Positions 36,149 through 45,648 of a stretch of DNA of 46,232 nt are shown here, piece after piece. Each line of letters starts with the position of its first letter. Position 1 is the first letter of the stretch. The translations under genes were made by a program, and so were the position numbers. The DNA lies in the NCBI GenBank assembly GCA_012031565.1, contig JAAUUM010000007.1, positions 1-46,232 on the forward strand, given 5' to 3'. Source of the stretch: Synechococcaceae cyanobacterium SM2_3_2 (GTDB lineage: Bacteria > Cyanobacteriota > Cyanobacteriia > Thermostichales > Thermostichaceae). The notes under the pieces were generated by a model. That model did no database searches, had not been told where the DNA came from, and worked only from the letters and a program-made list of their open reading frames with translations.

Positions 36149-38536
36149 TTACAGCCCTGTTAAGACAGTATCGGCCCGCTGGCTGATGTCTTGGATCCGG
36201 TTACGGTCGGCAGGGTTGACAGGATCCGGCTGAGTGAAGGGGCTGTTGGCGGCCAAGAAATCGGCCAAAGCCTTTTGTTCGCCGCCCACTTGTGAGAGCC
36301 CTTCGCCTTCTTCTTCTAACTGCACCACATCAGAGGCAAAGACTGGGAACGGATAGCGGTCACCCCCCAATCCAGGGTTCTGGGAAGAGGGAGCAGCTAA
36401 GAAGTTGAGGGTGACTAGGCGGATATCGGCACCCGGCACCACCACACCATTCTGAACAATCGCCTCAATCGGATTGCCGTCTGCATCAATGAGCGCGACA
36501 TTACGGATCCGGGTGCCTGGAGTGGCGATGGATCCATCCCCATTGAAAGCAATCGCAGTGCCCGCTGGGTCAAAGCTGAAGCTGACTCCACCCACCTGAA
36601 TGGTCTGACCACCCCCGATATTGGCCACTCCATGCTCCAGGATGGCTTTTAACCCCTCGCGGCTGACGGTCAATAGGGTCAAGGTGTTGTTAAACCGCAG
36701 CGAATTCTCGATATCGAGTGCCGAGATATCCCCATCCTGCTTGCCAAAAGCATTGCCCACCGGCGGAATCAGATTGCCATCAGGTCCCGGCTCCACAGCT
36801 CCAATTGAAGCTCGGATCCCGCCGCCATTTTTGATGGATACCGCCACGGTTGAATCCGTCTGGCGAGCCGTAAACAGGTTGGCATCAGCAGTCAAATTAC
36901 CCAAATTGGTCTCGCGGGTACGGACGTTTTGGCGTTCCCCCTGCAAAAACACAGTGGTGGATCCAAAAATGCTGTCCCCCCCATCTTTTTCGGCGATCAC
37001 CTCTTGGACACTAGCAACGGCCTCAACCACCTCAGGAATCGGGGATCCACCACTTTCAGCCACCCCTTGCTCATCAGCAGCATAGGCTCCACTGAGGGGA
37101 TTGATTCGAGCCAAGATGCCATCCTCATCGAAGCTAGCAATCAAACGACCCACATAGCGGTATTCGCGGTCAGTATTCACCAAAGCCACTGGCTCATTGG
37201 TGGCAGAGTTAAACAGCAATGGGTAGAGACCAGAAGGAGACTTGCCAAACTGAGTCAAAATCCGATTACTGGGATTGGCCAGCAACGTATCGGATCCACC
37301 GGCCACGATGATGTCAACGTCTTGTAAGAGGCCCGCCAAGGTGATCTCATTTTGGATCTGTTGCAGGTGAGCCAAGAGAATAATCTTGTTGATGCCCTGG
37401 GCTGTGAAACTATCCACCTGTTGTTGAGCAATGGCCGCCAAAGCCGCCAGATCGCTGGGATTGGATGGCTCCACAATTACATTGCCTGGAGAGGCGATAT
37501 TGGGCAACAGTGGGGTGGTCAGGCCAACGACACCGAAGGTCTCTCCCCCTACGGTGATGGTGGTGGACTTAGCCAATTGGCCGGGGATCGTGTCGGCAGG
37601 CTGGCCATCATCTACCACCAGTCCTGACAAATCGCTGTTGGGGCTAAAGTCTAGGTTTGCGCTCAGGTAGGGGAAAGTTGCCCGCCCAATTAGCCCTGAT
37701 AATGGGTTAGTACCCAAATCAAACTCGTGATTGCCCAAAGCAGCAGCCTGGAAGCCGAGGGCACTGTTGATGTTGATGTCTGCAACACCGCCAGTGGCAT
37801 TGTAAAACGGCCCAGGGATCCACAGATCTCCTGAAGCGACTGTAATGGTGTTGTTAAACTGTGCCCGCAAGCCATTGAGGACTGCAGAGAAACGGGGGGC
37901 AAATTCAATGGCATCCACGCCCGCTTCTTGGTCAGCTGCATGGAGCACCTGCACGGTAAACACAGGAGCACTGCTTGACAAGGCAACATCAGGATCGCTC
38001 TGCAGTGGCAACCCCAGACCTGGGGGAAAAGGTGTGGCGGCAGGCCCAGGGATCAGAGTGCCGGGGGCAATGTTGCAGGACTGGCCCAGGATATCTAGGC
38101 ACATGGCCTCAGCCGCTGCCACATCAGAAGCGTTCATGAGAGCAGCAATAGCCACCCCAAGGTCTTCGATGGTGCCAGGGGTGCCGTCGCCATTCAGATC
38201 AAAGTTGGCCAGAGGATTGGGGCCAGCTCCGGTAATGTCAGCATCCGTGAGGGTGACATCAAAAATATCTTGAGCAGTCTGCTGGATTTCAGCAATAGTG
38301 GCATCCGGGTTGAGAAACAGAGCAACCGCAACGGCTAAATCATTGATCTCAAACGTTTGGGCGTCGCCATCAAAGTAGAGGGTAACAGTAGAACTGTCAG
38401 AAGCCCCCAGTTCCTCCAGGGATCCGAGTGCAGTGGGGGAAGTGTTGGTACCCCCGCAGGCCACGGCTAGGCTGATCAGAGAGGCTGCCCCTCCAATCCA
38501 CAGAAGATTCTTCACACCATGTTTAGGCTGAGTCAT
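36149..38536 (-). CDS. Exported metallophosphatase/5'-nucleotidase lipoprotein with dockerin-like N-terminal region
   Basis: 795 residues from the chosen start. A hydrophobic N terminus ends in a lipobox-like AVAC at about residue 27, so it is probably a lipoprotein. About residues 45-140 contain two helix-loop units resembling dockerin/EF-hand repeats (NPDATIAEI and the calcium-loop-like DLNGDGTPGTIED). The calcineurin-like domain follows: VLHAADQEAG, SGDLW, GNHEFDLG. The 5'-nucleotidase C-terminal domain reads TNLGNLTADA and NGGGIRASIG. The first metal motif reads DxE where the UshA type has DxH. It probably releases phosphate from nucleotides or other esters outside the cell. ATG at 38536 was chosen over 38566 because AAAGGA lies 7 bases ahead. 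A three-copy Pho box lies about 150 bases upstream. Confidence 0.88.
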   Translation of the reverse strand: MTQPKHGVKNLLWIGGAASLISLAVACGGTNTSPTALGSLEELGASDSSTVTLYFDGDAQTFEINDLAVAVALFLNPDATIAEIQQTAQDIFDVTLTDADITGAGPNPLANFDLNGDGTPGTIEDLGVAIAALMNASDVAAAEAMCLDILGQSCNIAPGTLIPGPAATPFPPGLGLPLQSDPDVALSSSAPVFTVQVLHAADQEAGVDAIEFAPRFSAVLNGLRAQFNNTITVASGDLWIPGPFYNATGGVADININSALGFQAAALGNHEFDLGTNPLSGLIGRATFPYLSANLDFSPNSDLSGLVVDDGQPADTIPGQLAKSTTITVGGETFGVVGLTTPLLPNIASPGNVIVEPSNPSDLAALAAIAQQQVDSFTAQGINKIILLAHLQQIQNEITLAGLLQDVDIIVAGGSDTLLANPSNRILTQFGKSPSGLYPLLFNSATNEPVALVNTDREYRYVGRLIASFDEDGILARINPLSGAYAADEQGVAESGGSPIPEVVEAVASVQEVIAEKDGGDSIFGSTTVFLQGERQNVRTRETNLGNLTADANLFTARQTDSTVAVSIKNGGGIRASIGAVEPGPDGNLIPPVGNAFGKQDGDISALDIENSLRFNNTLTLLTVSREGLKAILEHGVANIGGGQTIQVGGVSFSFDPAGTAIAFNGDGSIATPGTRIRNVALIDADGNPIEAIVQNGVVVPGADIRLVTLNFLAAPSSQNPGLGGDRYPFPVFASDVVQLEEEGEGLSQVGGEQKALADFLAANSPFTQPDPVNPADRNRIQDISQRADTVLTGL

Positions 38537-38680
38537 AACACAATCCTTTTGATCCAAAATAGGCATCAGCGTTTTGGGAGCTACCCCACGTCCCCCCCAA
38601 TCAGATAAGGTCAGAATGTGCGGTCATCTTGCTACCTCAGTCAACCTACCAGCCTGAGGCCGGATCCCTAGCTATGAAGA

Positions 38681-38710
38681 CATTAAGGATGGTTTAAGCC
38701 CTGATTAAGC
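38681..38710 (-). promoter_or_regulatory. Predicted Pho box (SphR site) of the nucleotidase gene
   Basis: On the minus strand three 8-bp repeats with 3-bp gaps: GCTTAATC, GCTTAAAC, CCTTAATG. The 11-bp period and CTTAA cores match the cyanobacterial Pho box. It overlaps the stop codon end of the alkyltransferase-like gene. Confidence 0.75.
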
Positions 38711-39067
38711 TGGATCCCCGTCCCAGCCATGTTGAGCCAGATCGATGCGCCCCTTTGGATCAAACTGGATCCCTTCGGCTTCGAGGAGCACCCGCTGCTG
38801 ATCGTCGCTGCCATAACGCATCGGGGAGCGGGAGATCATCCCCTGGGCATTGACCACCCGCTGCCAAGGAACATCCCCATCACGAGCCTCCACTAGCCGA
38901 AACAGTGCATACCCCACCTGTCGGGCATAGCCCGGGTAGCCCGCCCATCGAGCCACCTGACCATAGGTAGCCACTCGTCCCGCCGGGATCCGCCGCGTCA
39001 CCCCATAGATGCGCTGATAGAAGCGAGAATGATGATCATCTTCAGACACAGGAGAGGATTTCCCCAA
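38705..39067 (-). CDS. Alkyltransferase-like protein (ATL, MGMT DNA-binding domain)
   Basis: 120 residues. The DNA-binding domain of O6-alkylguanine-DNA methyltransferase is clear: IPAGRVATYGQVARWAGYP with the recognition helix, then ARQVGYAL. The active-site Pro-Cys-His-Arg-Val of the enzyme is replaced by VPWQRVVNAQG, so the acceptor Cys is Trp. Such ATL proteins cannot remove the alkyl group but bind and flip O6-alkylguanine and hand it to nucleotide excision repair. Length and lack of an N-terminal domain fit the ATL group. The stop codon overlaps the Pho box of the next gene downstream. Confidence 0.92.
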   Translation of the reverse strand: MGKSSPVSEDDHHSRFYQRIYGVTRRIPAGRVATYGQVARWAGYPGYARQVGYALFRLVEARDGDVPWQRVVNAQGMISRSPMRYGSDDQQRVLLEAEGIQFDPKGRIDLAQHGWDGDPA

Positions 39068-39073
39068 CGTAAT

Positions 39074-39097
39074 TTCTAGTGCTACTTCTAGTGCTCA
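39074..39097. repeat. 12-bp tandem duplication at the 3' end of the SGNH lipoprotein gene
   Basis: TTCTAGTGCTAC and TTCTAGTGCTCA lie directly beside the stop codon (39099-39101, minus strand). The last codons of the gene look like a third, diverged copy. Confidence 0.6.
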
Positions 39098-39098
39098 A

Positions 39099-40097
39099 TT
39101 ACCAATGCTCAGCCACAAAGGCTGCCAACTCGGCCCGATTGAGATCAGCCAGATTAAGATCAGCCCGATTGAGATCAGCCAGGGATCCCTTGATGGAACG
39201 CCCTAGATCCTGGAAGGAGCACTGAGTGGGCGGGGTGGGATTTTGGATCCCGTTGAAAAACAACTCAGCCAGTCGGGCATAGCCTAAATCGTTGGGATGA
39301 AAACCATCTGCCAGTGGCCCTGGAAAGAAGGAGCTAGTCTCATAGGAGAGGGGATCACACCCCACATCCACCACCGGGATCCCTTCTTGGGCCAGCGGAT
39401 TGATCACCTCTTGATTGATGGTTACAGAAATCTCCCTCAGTAATCGTTGAATGCTGGCAGGTTGCGATTGACCGACTGGCGTCAGGGCAAAGTTGGGGAT
39501 ATTGGCCACCACCAGACGGGCATTAGGGGCCTGTTGTTCGATGCTGATGAGCAATGTTTGAAATTCAGCCCTAAAAATGCCCACCTGTTGAGCAATCAGA
39601 GGAGCGGCATCCCCCCCTTGCAACACAGCGGTGGCCGTAGCCAGTGCGATTTGGGTGGTGTCATTATTGCCCGTCCACAGGGTCAAGAGGGTGGCATCTG
39701 CCGGGATCCTGGGCACTTGGTCGGTCAAAATATCGGCAGGAGCACGACCCTGGCTCAAATTGCGTACCTGTGGCCCGATCACAGCACTGGTCAGGCCCAA
39801 ATTGACCACTTGATCAGCCCGCAGCGACTGGGACAACAGGGGTACATAGCCTGTGCCGCCTGGACAATTTAAGGGATCCGATTGCCGGGGCTGTCTCCCG
39901 TCTTGATTGGCTGGCCCATCGCAGGAAACACTGGCATTAAACCCCACCGCATCGCTGGCCCCCAGAGCCACATAGACCAGCGGCCCGTCGGGAATTTGGG
40001 GATCCACCCGGCTGACAGTGGTGGAGGTTGAGGATCCGCACGCCATGACAGAACTGGACATCACCAGAACAAAGAGCTTGGGTAATAAGTGAGGCAT
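39099..40097 (-). CDS. SGNH/GDSL hydrolase lipoprotein with short pentapeptide-repeat tail
   Basis: 332 residues. A signal with lipobox-like VMAC puts the lipidated Cys at residue 20. SGNH blocks follow: nucleophile Ser47 in LGASDAVG, the third block Asn in WTGNNDT, and the catalytic Asp/His pair in DGFHPND. It is expected to be an esterase or lipase at the envelope. The last 25 residues contain four pentapeptide repeats of the A(D/N)LxX type (ADLNR, ADLNL, ADLNR, AELAA), encoded by near-identical tandem DNA. Four repeats are too few for a full pentapeptide helix. nadK lies downstream in the opposite sense of distance (66 bases upstream on the same strand), so the two may be co-transcribed. 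Confidence 0.85.
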   Translation of the reverse strand: MPHLLPKLFVLVMSSSVMACGSSTSTTVSRVDPQIPDGPLVYVALGASDAVGFNASVSCDGPANQDGRQPRQSDPLNCPGGTGYVPLLSQSLRADQVVNLGLTSAVIGPQVRNLSQGRAPADILTDQVPRIPADATLLTLWTGNNDTTQIALATATAVLQGGDAAPLIAQQVGIFRAEFQTLLISIEQQAPNARLVVANIPNFALTPVGQSQPASIQRLLREISVTINQEVINPLAQEGIPVVDVGCDPLSYETSSFFPGPLADGFHPNDLGYARLAELFFNGIQNPTPPTQCSFQDLGRSIKGSLADLNRADLNLADLNRAELAAFVAEHW

Positions 40098-40163
40098 GGG
40101 GGCAGTTTTTTCACAAACAAGCCTTCATAACCTATCATCTCGCTCGTGGAGACAGGCGCTATC

Positions 40164-41168
40164 TCAAGGCAGCTCCACCGATGTGGGCTTGGAGGCATGG
40201 GTGAGACCCCAACCCAGTTTTTCTCGCAAGACCCGAAAGAACTCTGGGGATTGCAGCCGCACCAAATCGGTATGGCAGTCAGAGAGAGTAACGCGGATTT
40301 TATCTTCAGGGGTGATGTAGCAGCCCGCATTGCCATCCACCACTAAGACCACGGGGCGGTTGACCACGGGACGGATTTCTACCTCCTCAGAGTCGGCAAA
40401 CACCAGGGCGCGGGAGGCCAATGAGTGAGGACAGATGGGAATGATCTGAAAGACAGGTACCTGGGGAGTGACCACCGGCCCGCCCGCCGACAGTGCATAG
40501 GCTGTGGATCCGGTGGGGGTGGCCAAAATCACGCCATCTGCCGCGACATCTAAGGAGGAATGGGATCCGATCGTCACCTCAAAGTGACACATACTGGTCA
40601 ACGGTTCCCGGTGCAACACCAGCTCATTCAGGGCCAGCACCTCCCAGCGCAGCTCGTCGTCCCGATAGACCTGCACCTTGATCATGCTGCGGCGATCCAG
40701 GGTATAGGCTCCCTCCACCATGGCGGCAACGGCTTCTTCCAATTGCCCCAAATAGGTCTCGGTCAAAAAGCCCAAATGCCCAGTATTGATCGCCAAGAGC
40801 GGGATCCCATGAGGTGCCACCTGCCGCGCCGCCGCCAATACCGTCCCATCCCCCCCCAGCACCGTGGCAAATTGCATCTGTGGATCAAAATGGGGGGGCA
40901 ACAGGCCATCAAAAGGGCTATGACAGACTGGACTGTCGGGACGGGCAAACCCCAATAAGCCTCCCCAGGTGGGGGCCGAACAGACCTGCCAGCCCCGTTT
41001 CTGAAACCATCCCTCAATCCGCTGACTGGCCCGAACTGCGGCAGGCTTGGTGTCGTTGTAAAGGATGCCGGTGGACTGTGAACGCCGAGGTGGGATCCCG
41101 GAGCCGCTGCCATTGCGGGATGCCTGGGTCAGGAGCAGGGGATTGGCGCTTCGGAATCGATCATCCAT
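40164..41168 (-). CDS. nadK: NAD(+) kinase
   Basis: 334 residues. Phosphorylates NAD to NADP using ATP or polyphosphate in the cytoplasm. The key GGDG motif is at residues 105-108 ([11 protein letters not shown]), followed by [10 protein letters not shown] (128-137) and the second conserved block [21 protein letters not shown]. The N-terminal 30 residues are Ser/Arg-rich and not part of the core; a later start may be used, e.g. near [12 protein letters not shown], but no clear ATG is available. Cyanobacteria usually carry two NAD kinases; I cannot say which this is. It is followed by the SGNH lipoprotein gene. Confidence 0.95.
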   Translation of the reverse strand: MDDRFRSANPLLLTQASRNGSGSGIPPRRSQSTGILYNDTKPAAVRASQRIEGWFQKRGWQVCSAPTWGGLLGFARPDSPVCHSPFDGLLPPHFDPQMQFATVLGGDGTVLAAARQVAPHGIPLLAINTGHLGFLTETYLGQLEEAVAAMVEGAYTLDRRSMIKVQVYRDDELRWEVLALNELVLHREPLTSMCHFEVTIGSHSSLDVAADGVILATPTGSTAYALSAGGPVVTPQVPVFQIIPICPHSLASRALVFADSEEVEIRPVVNRPVVLVVDGNAGCYITPEDKIRVTLSDCHTDLVRLQSPEFFRVLREKLGWGLTHASKPTSVELP

Positions 41169-41187
41169 GAGCCGCAGTTAGATCCTT

Positions 41188-41211
41188 AAGATGTCAAAAA
41201 AGATGTCAAAA
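41188..41211. repeat. 12-bp perfect tandem duplication upstream of nadK
   Basis: AAGATGTCAAAA twice, followed by a diverged third start AGTGTCAA. It lies 20 bases upstream of the nadK ATG. Confidence 0.6.
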
Positions 41212-41359
41212 AGTGTCAAGCGTGAAGGAGACGGGCGGGCAGGATACCAGGGGAGTGAAGATCTGCAAAAACAGGGACTGAGACTATGAGTCTAGGGATC
41301 CCTAAAGAGAGCGTTAGATGCCCTGAAGAGAACTCCTAGACAAGCCACAACTGGGTTAG

Positions 41360-42294
<935 letters not shown>

Positions 42295-42468
42295 TAGATG
42301 CCCCTCCAGTGCGTATGCCTTGGTTCCCTACTACTCGGCGGCATGGATCTACCAATCACAAACAAGGGTAGACAGATCTCCGCCAAGGCGTACTGGTCAC
42401 TTGTATCAAACCCGTATCAGAAGGGTAGCGCAATCTGGTGGATGCTTCAGGTTTCTCAGCCAGCGGGT

Positions 42469-43929
42469 TCAAGATGCAGGGCTAGGACACCAAATGCCAT
42501 GAAAACTGTGGGGCACGACGCTGGGCAAGCCCAATCGACAGACGGGATCCGCCTGGAGCTGATGGGCCGCAAAGATCCAGACCTCGCTGCTGTTGTGGTT
42601 GCCATCAAAGACTACGGTGAGCAGCCAGCCCCGCCCCGGTTGACTGGGATCCGGGGCAAAAATTGGCTCGCTGGGGTAGCGGTTTGGCCCCAGATCTCGC
42701 AGCACAAAAGACTGACGCCGGGGATCCCCATCCGTGAGGTCAAGGCAGCCAATCGCCCCAAAGAAGTCATGCACGCTATCCGCCCCCGGACGATGGGTCA
42801 GCACGTAGACAGCTTGGTGGGGATTTCCCACTTCAGCAGCAGCGAGGGTGGGAAACTCGCACGGGTGAGGGATGAGGGGATCCAAGCTGAGCACTTTGGC
42901 GGTGGCAGGATCCAGCTTGAGGCGATTGAGATAGCCCGGTGCATGGGTGCTGGGGGTGCCACTGGGCACTTGGGCAAGATACTCATTGGTGGCAAAATCC
43001 CCATACTTAACGAAATCGATGTAGATCTCCCCCTGCCGATCCACAAAGCCATTGGCAAAATGCCACTGAAACCAGGGATCCGTCTGTCGCCGCGCCACCA
43101 CCTCTAAGCTCTGTCGATCCACAATCAGGATCTCGGTACCCAGGTGGGGTTTCCATTGCAGAGACTGGCTATAACTCTGCCATCCTGCCACCACAGGCCA
43201 CAGATTGAGCCGCACGGGCGGAATACAGAACACCCAATGGGATCCGGCCAGCACAGCATCATGAATCAACGGGATCCCGGACAGAGGAATGGCGGCTTGC
43301 CGTTGGATCCGGCCCTGAGCATCGCTGACATACAGCTTTAGGAGAGTGCGCCGTCCGATCTGCACCCCAAAGTTGAAAATCTCTCCAGTGACGGGATCCC
43401 GTTTGGGATGGGCTGAATAAGGCTGTCCCACCGCTAAGGTGCCGCCCAAATCTGACAGCCCCACGGTATCCAGCGTCTCCAGATCCAGTTGATGCGGGGA
43501 TCCTGCCTCCCAGAGGGCTAGGAGTTGATCGCCAAGAGCCAGCACCGACGTATTGGCAACATTCTTGACCATGCGCCCCCACCGTTGCCACAGAAGTCCG
43601 GGTGCGGTCATGCCATAGCCCCCATACCGGAAGCGATCCTGCTGGGACTCCACCTGATAGCCGTGGGTCTTAACGAAGCGGTAAAGCCCTGTGGCCTGCT
43701 GGAGGTTCGATCCAAAGTGGATCCCCAAAATGGCTCCATCCCCATCGAACCAGTGGCCGACCCGCTGTCCCCCCCGCTCCAACCGTCCAGGGCCATTGCG
43801 ATAGAGGGATCCCTGTAATTGGGGAGGCAGAGATCCTGACAATATCGGCAACTGAAGGGGGCCAAATTCGAGAGCAGGATAGGCCAGAGCTTCAGCCCAG
43901 GGCAAGGTGGTTGACGAAAAAGGTGGCAT
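42469..43929 (-). CDS. Carotenoid oxygenase (apocarotenoid-15,15'-oxygenase type)
   Basis: 486 residues of the RPE65/carotenoid cleavage family; cyanobacterial members split apocarotenals to retinal. Family blocks are GSLYRNGPGRLERGG, HWFDGDGAI, the SAHPKRDPVTGE block and FNFGV. The four iron-binding histidines are visible at about His174 (SAHPK), His223 (LIHDA), His290 (WHFANGF) and His477 (SFHGIW), spaced as in Synechocystis Diox1. No signal peptide. The start is ATG at 43929 (MPPFSSTTLPW). It may supply retinal for a rhodopsin or recycle apocarotenoids; no rhodopsin gene is in the window. It stands alone. Confidence 0.94.
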   Translation of the reverse strand: MPPFSSTTLPWAEALAYPALEFGPLQLPILSGSLPPQLQGSLYRNGPGRLERGGQRVGHWFDGDGAILGIHFGSNLQQATGLYRFVKTHGYQVESQQDRFRYGGYGMTAPGLLWQRWGRMVKNVANTSVLALGDQLLALWEAGSPHQLDLETLDTVGLSDLGGTLAVGQPYSAHPKRDPVTGEIFNFGVQIGRRTLLKLYVSDAQGRIQRQAAIPLSGIPLIHDAVLAGSHWVFCIPPVRLNLWPVVAGWQSYSQSLQWKPHLGTEILIVDRQSLEVVARRQTDPWFQWHFANGFVDRQGEIYIDFVKYGDFATNEYLAQVPSGTPSTHAPGYLNRLKLDPATAKVLSLDPLIPHPCEFPTLAAAEVGNPHQAVYVLTHRPGADSVHDFFGAIGCLDLTDGDPRRQSFVLRDLGPNRYPSEPIFAPDPSQPGRGWLLTVVFDGNHNSSEVWIFAAHQLQADPVCRLGLPSVVPHSFHGIWCPSPAS

Positions 43930-44065
43930 GGTATGGGGTGATTTGAGCTAGCAATCCAAATAGGAAAGGAACTGACTAGAGTTACTCTATCTGGAGTTTG
44001 GAGGAGAAAAAAAGCTGACTTTGAGGCTATGCTTGCTCATGCAAAAAACGTGTTTCTCAATCAAC

Positions 44066-44260
44066 CTATCTCGCAATTAGGCATAAAAAAGCAGGCTCAT
44101 CGCCTGCTGAGGAAGGATGGGGCTGATCCCCGATTCCTTGTTTGAGTCTTTTGAGCAGGGCGCGGTTGCGCTTGTCCAACTGCTTTTTGCGGGCGGTGCC
44201 ACCTCGGCCCCGATCATTACGACCCTGGTGACGAGGGGATTCATGAGATTTGAGACGCAT
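44066..44260 (-). CDS. Small very basic protein, frame running through a terminator
   Basis: 64 residues, strongly basic at the N terminus (RLKSHESPRHQGRNDRGRGG, then TARKKQLDKRNRALLKRLKQ), which looks like an RNA- or ribosome-binding peptide. I do not recognise the family with certainty. The last 14 residues are encoded by the intrinsic terminator at 44085-44108 and its T-run, so either the true stop was lost or the terminator acts after translation of a fixed core. The ATG at 44260 has AAGAGGGATCC ahead of it, a plausible ribosome site. It is downstream of the Na/Pi symporter in the same direction. Confidence 0.5.
   Translation of the reverse strand: MRLKSHESPRHQGRNDRGRGGTARKKQLDKRNRALLKRLKQGIGDQPHPSSAGDEPAFLCLIAR
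44085..44108 (-). terminator. Intrinsic terminator after the Na/Pi symporter and small basic gene
   Basis: On the minus strand AGCAGGC (44108-44102) pairs perfectly with GCCTGCT (44096-44090) around a 5-base loop, and a T-run follows (44090-44085). Textbook form. Confidence 0.85.
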
Positions 44261-44385
44261 TGGATCCCTCTTGAGTGCGATTGGTTACTATCTTGGCATA
44301 GGGGGCAAGATGGTTCCAGGGCTTTCCCCGTTCCCTGCTCTTTTCGTCCACACCCGCTGAACTGCGAGATCTGACCCTACACCAT

Positions 44386-45594
44386 CTACAACAGGTTGGA
44401 GATTTCTATGCAGAGGGCGGGCAAGCCAAAAAATACACCCACCACATAGATGAGGGCGATCACCTTGCGGCGACTGGCGGCGGTTGCCAACCCTTCTGCC
44501 AGCAGCACCGGCAGCGGTCGTAGTGCCGGGATCCCAAAAATGATCAGCACCGCCCACACATTGAAGAACAGATGCACCAGGGCGATTTGGAGTGGTGCAG
44601 ACCCCCCCACGGCACCGGCGGCGATCAGGGCGGTGAAACAGGTGCCGATATTGGCCCCCAATGTGAAGGGATAGATGGCCCGCAGTTCCAATAAACCGGA
44701 TCCCGCTAGGGGCACCATCAAACTGGTGGTAGTGGATGACGATTGCACCAACACCGTCATCACCGCCCCCATGAGAATGCCACTCAGGGATCCCTGACCC
44801 AAGGCGTGGTGAAACAAATGGGAGACTCGCCCCACCAGCACCGATTGCAGCAGGCGACTCAGCCCCAAGATCGAGCCCAGGCTCAAGCCCACCCCCAGCC
44901 CCACCTGGATCAGCCCCGACCCAGGATCCCCCCATCCAGAGGTAGCCTGACCAATCAACTCTGTGGCTGGAGCCGCCAGAGAGGATAACCCTGTCAGACC
45001 ACTCAGGGATCCCACCCCCACCCAATGGTGTGCCGCCCAGTGGCTGGCCAGTTCCAATGGGTGCCACCACCGTTCTATCGGGAAGAACAGCAGCACCGCT
45101 AGGAGGTTGAACATATCTTGAACCGTGCCCGCCGCAAAAGCTCTCTGAAAATTGGCCCGATCCCCCACATAACCCACACTGAGGAGGGTATTGGTCAAAG
45201 AGGTGCCCAGATTGGCCCCCATGATCATCGGGATCCCGCTGCTGATCGGCATTCCCCCCGCCACCAATCCCACCACAATCGACGTAGTGGTGGCAGATGA
45301 CTGGATCAAAGCGGTGCTCAGCAACCCCACCATCAACCCCAAAAAGGGATTGGTGGCAAATCCAAACAAGTCAGCGGCTTGCTCTCCCACCGACTGCCGC
45401 ATGCCCGACCCAATCAACCCCACCGCCACCAGGAGGCCATAGACCAACAGGGCCAGCCCCCCGCTTTTGGCCAGACCTAACCCAAGAGTCAAAGCGGTCT
45501 TGGGCACCGACGTAGCCACTGGGATCCCTGAGCTGTCTGGGGGCAAGCCTGCCGGGATAATCTCGTCGGGGAGTGAGTCTTCTGGATTCAACAT
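44386..45594 (-). CDS. Na/Pi cotransporter family protein
   Basis: 402 residues of the NptA/PF02690 sodium-phosphate symporter family, an inner-membrane importer (or exporter) of phosphate. The fold is two inverted repeats, each with the QSS motif: QSSATTTSIVVGLVAGG with GANLGTSLTN, and QSSSTTTSLMVPLAGSG with GANIGTCFTA. About eight to nine hydrophobic helices can be seen. There is no C-terminal PhoU-like domain, unlike the long bacterial form. The start ATG (45594-45592) lies in the first unit of a 13-bp tandem repeat that fills the whole gap to the upstream WD40 gene; other ATGs in the repeat are out of frame. No Pho box is visible in the gap, so any promoter would be upstream of the WD40 gene. 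Confidence 0.93.
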   Translation of the reverse strand: MLNPEDSLPDEIIPAGLPPDSSGIPVATSVPKTALTLGLGLAKSGGLALLVYGLLVAVGLIGSGMRQSVGEQAADLFGFATNPFLGLMVGLLSTALIQSSATTTSIVVGLVAGGMPISSGIPMIMGANLGTSLTNTLLSVGYVGDRANFQRAFAAGTVQDMFNLLAVLLFFPIERWWHPLELASHWAAHHWVGVGSLSGLTGLSSLAAPATELIGQATSGWGDPGSGLIQVGLGVGLSLGSILGLSRLLQSVLVGRVSHLFHHALGQGSLSGILMGAVMTVLVQSSSTTTSLMVPLAGSGLLELRAIYPFTLGANIGTCFTALIAAGAVGGSAPLQIALVHLFFNVWAVLIIFGIPALRPLPVLLAEGLATAASRRKVIALIYVVGVFFGLPALCIEISNLL

Positions 45595-45648
45595 GTGGAT
45601 TCAACATGTGGATTCAATATGTAGATTCAATATGTAGATTCAATATGG
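45584..45648. repeat. 13-bp tandem repeat, five copies, spanning stop and start codons
   Basis: Units start at 45584, 45597, 45610, 45623 and 45636 (GGATTCAACATGT diverging to AGATTCAATATGG). The Na/Pi start ATG (45594-45592) is in copy one and the WD40 stop TGA (45642-45640) is in copy five, so the gap consists only of repeats. Confidence 0.92.
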
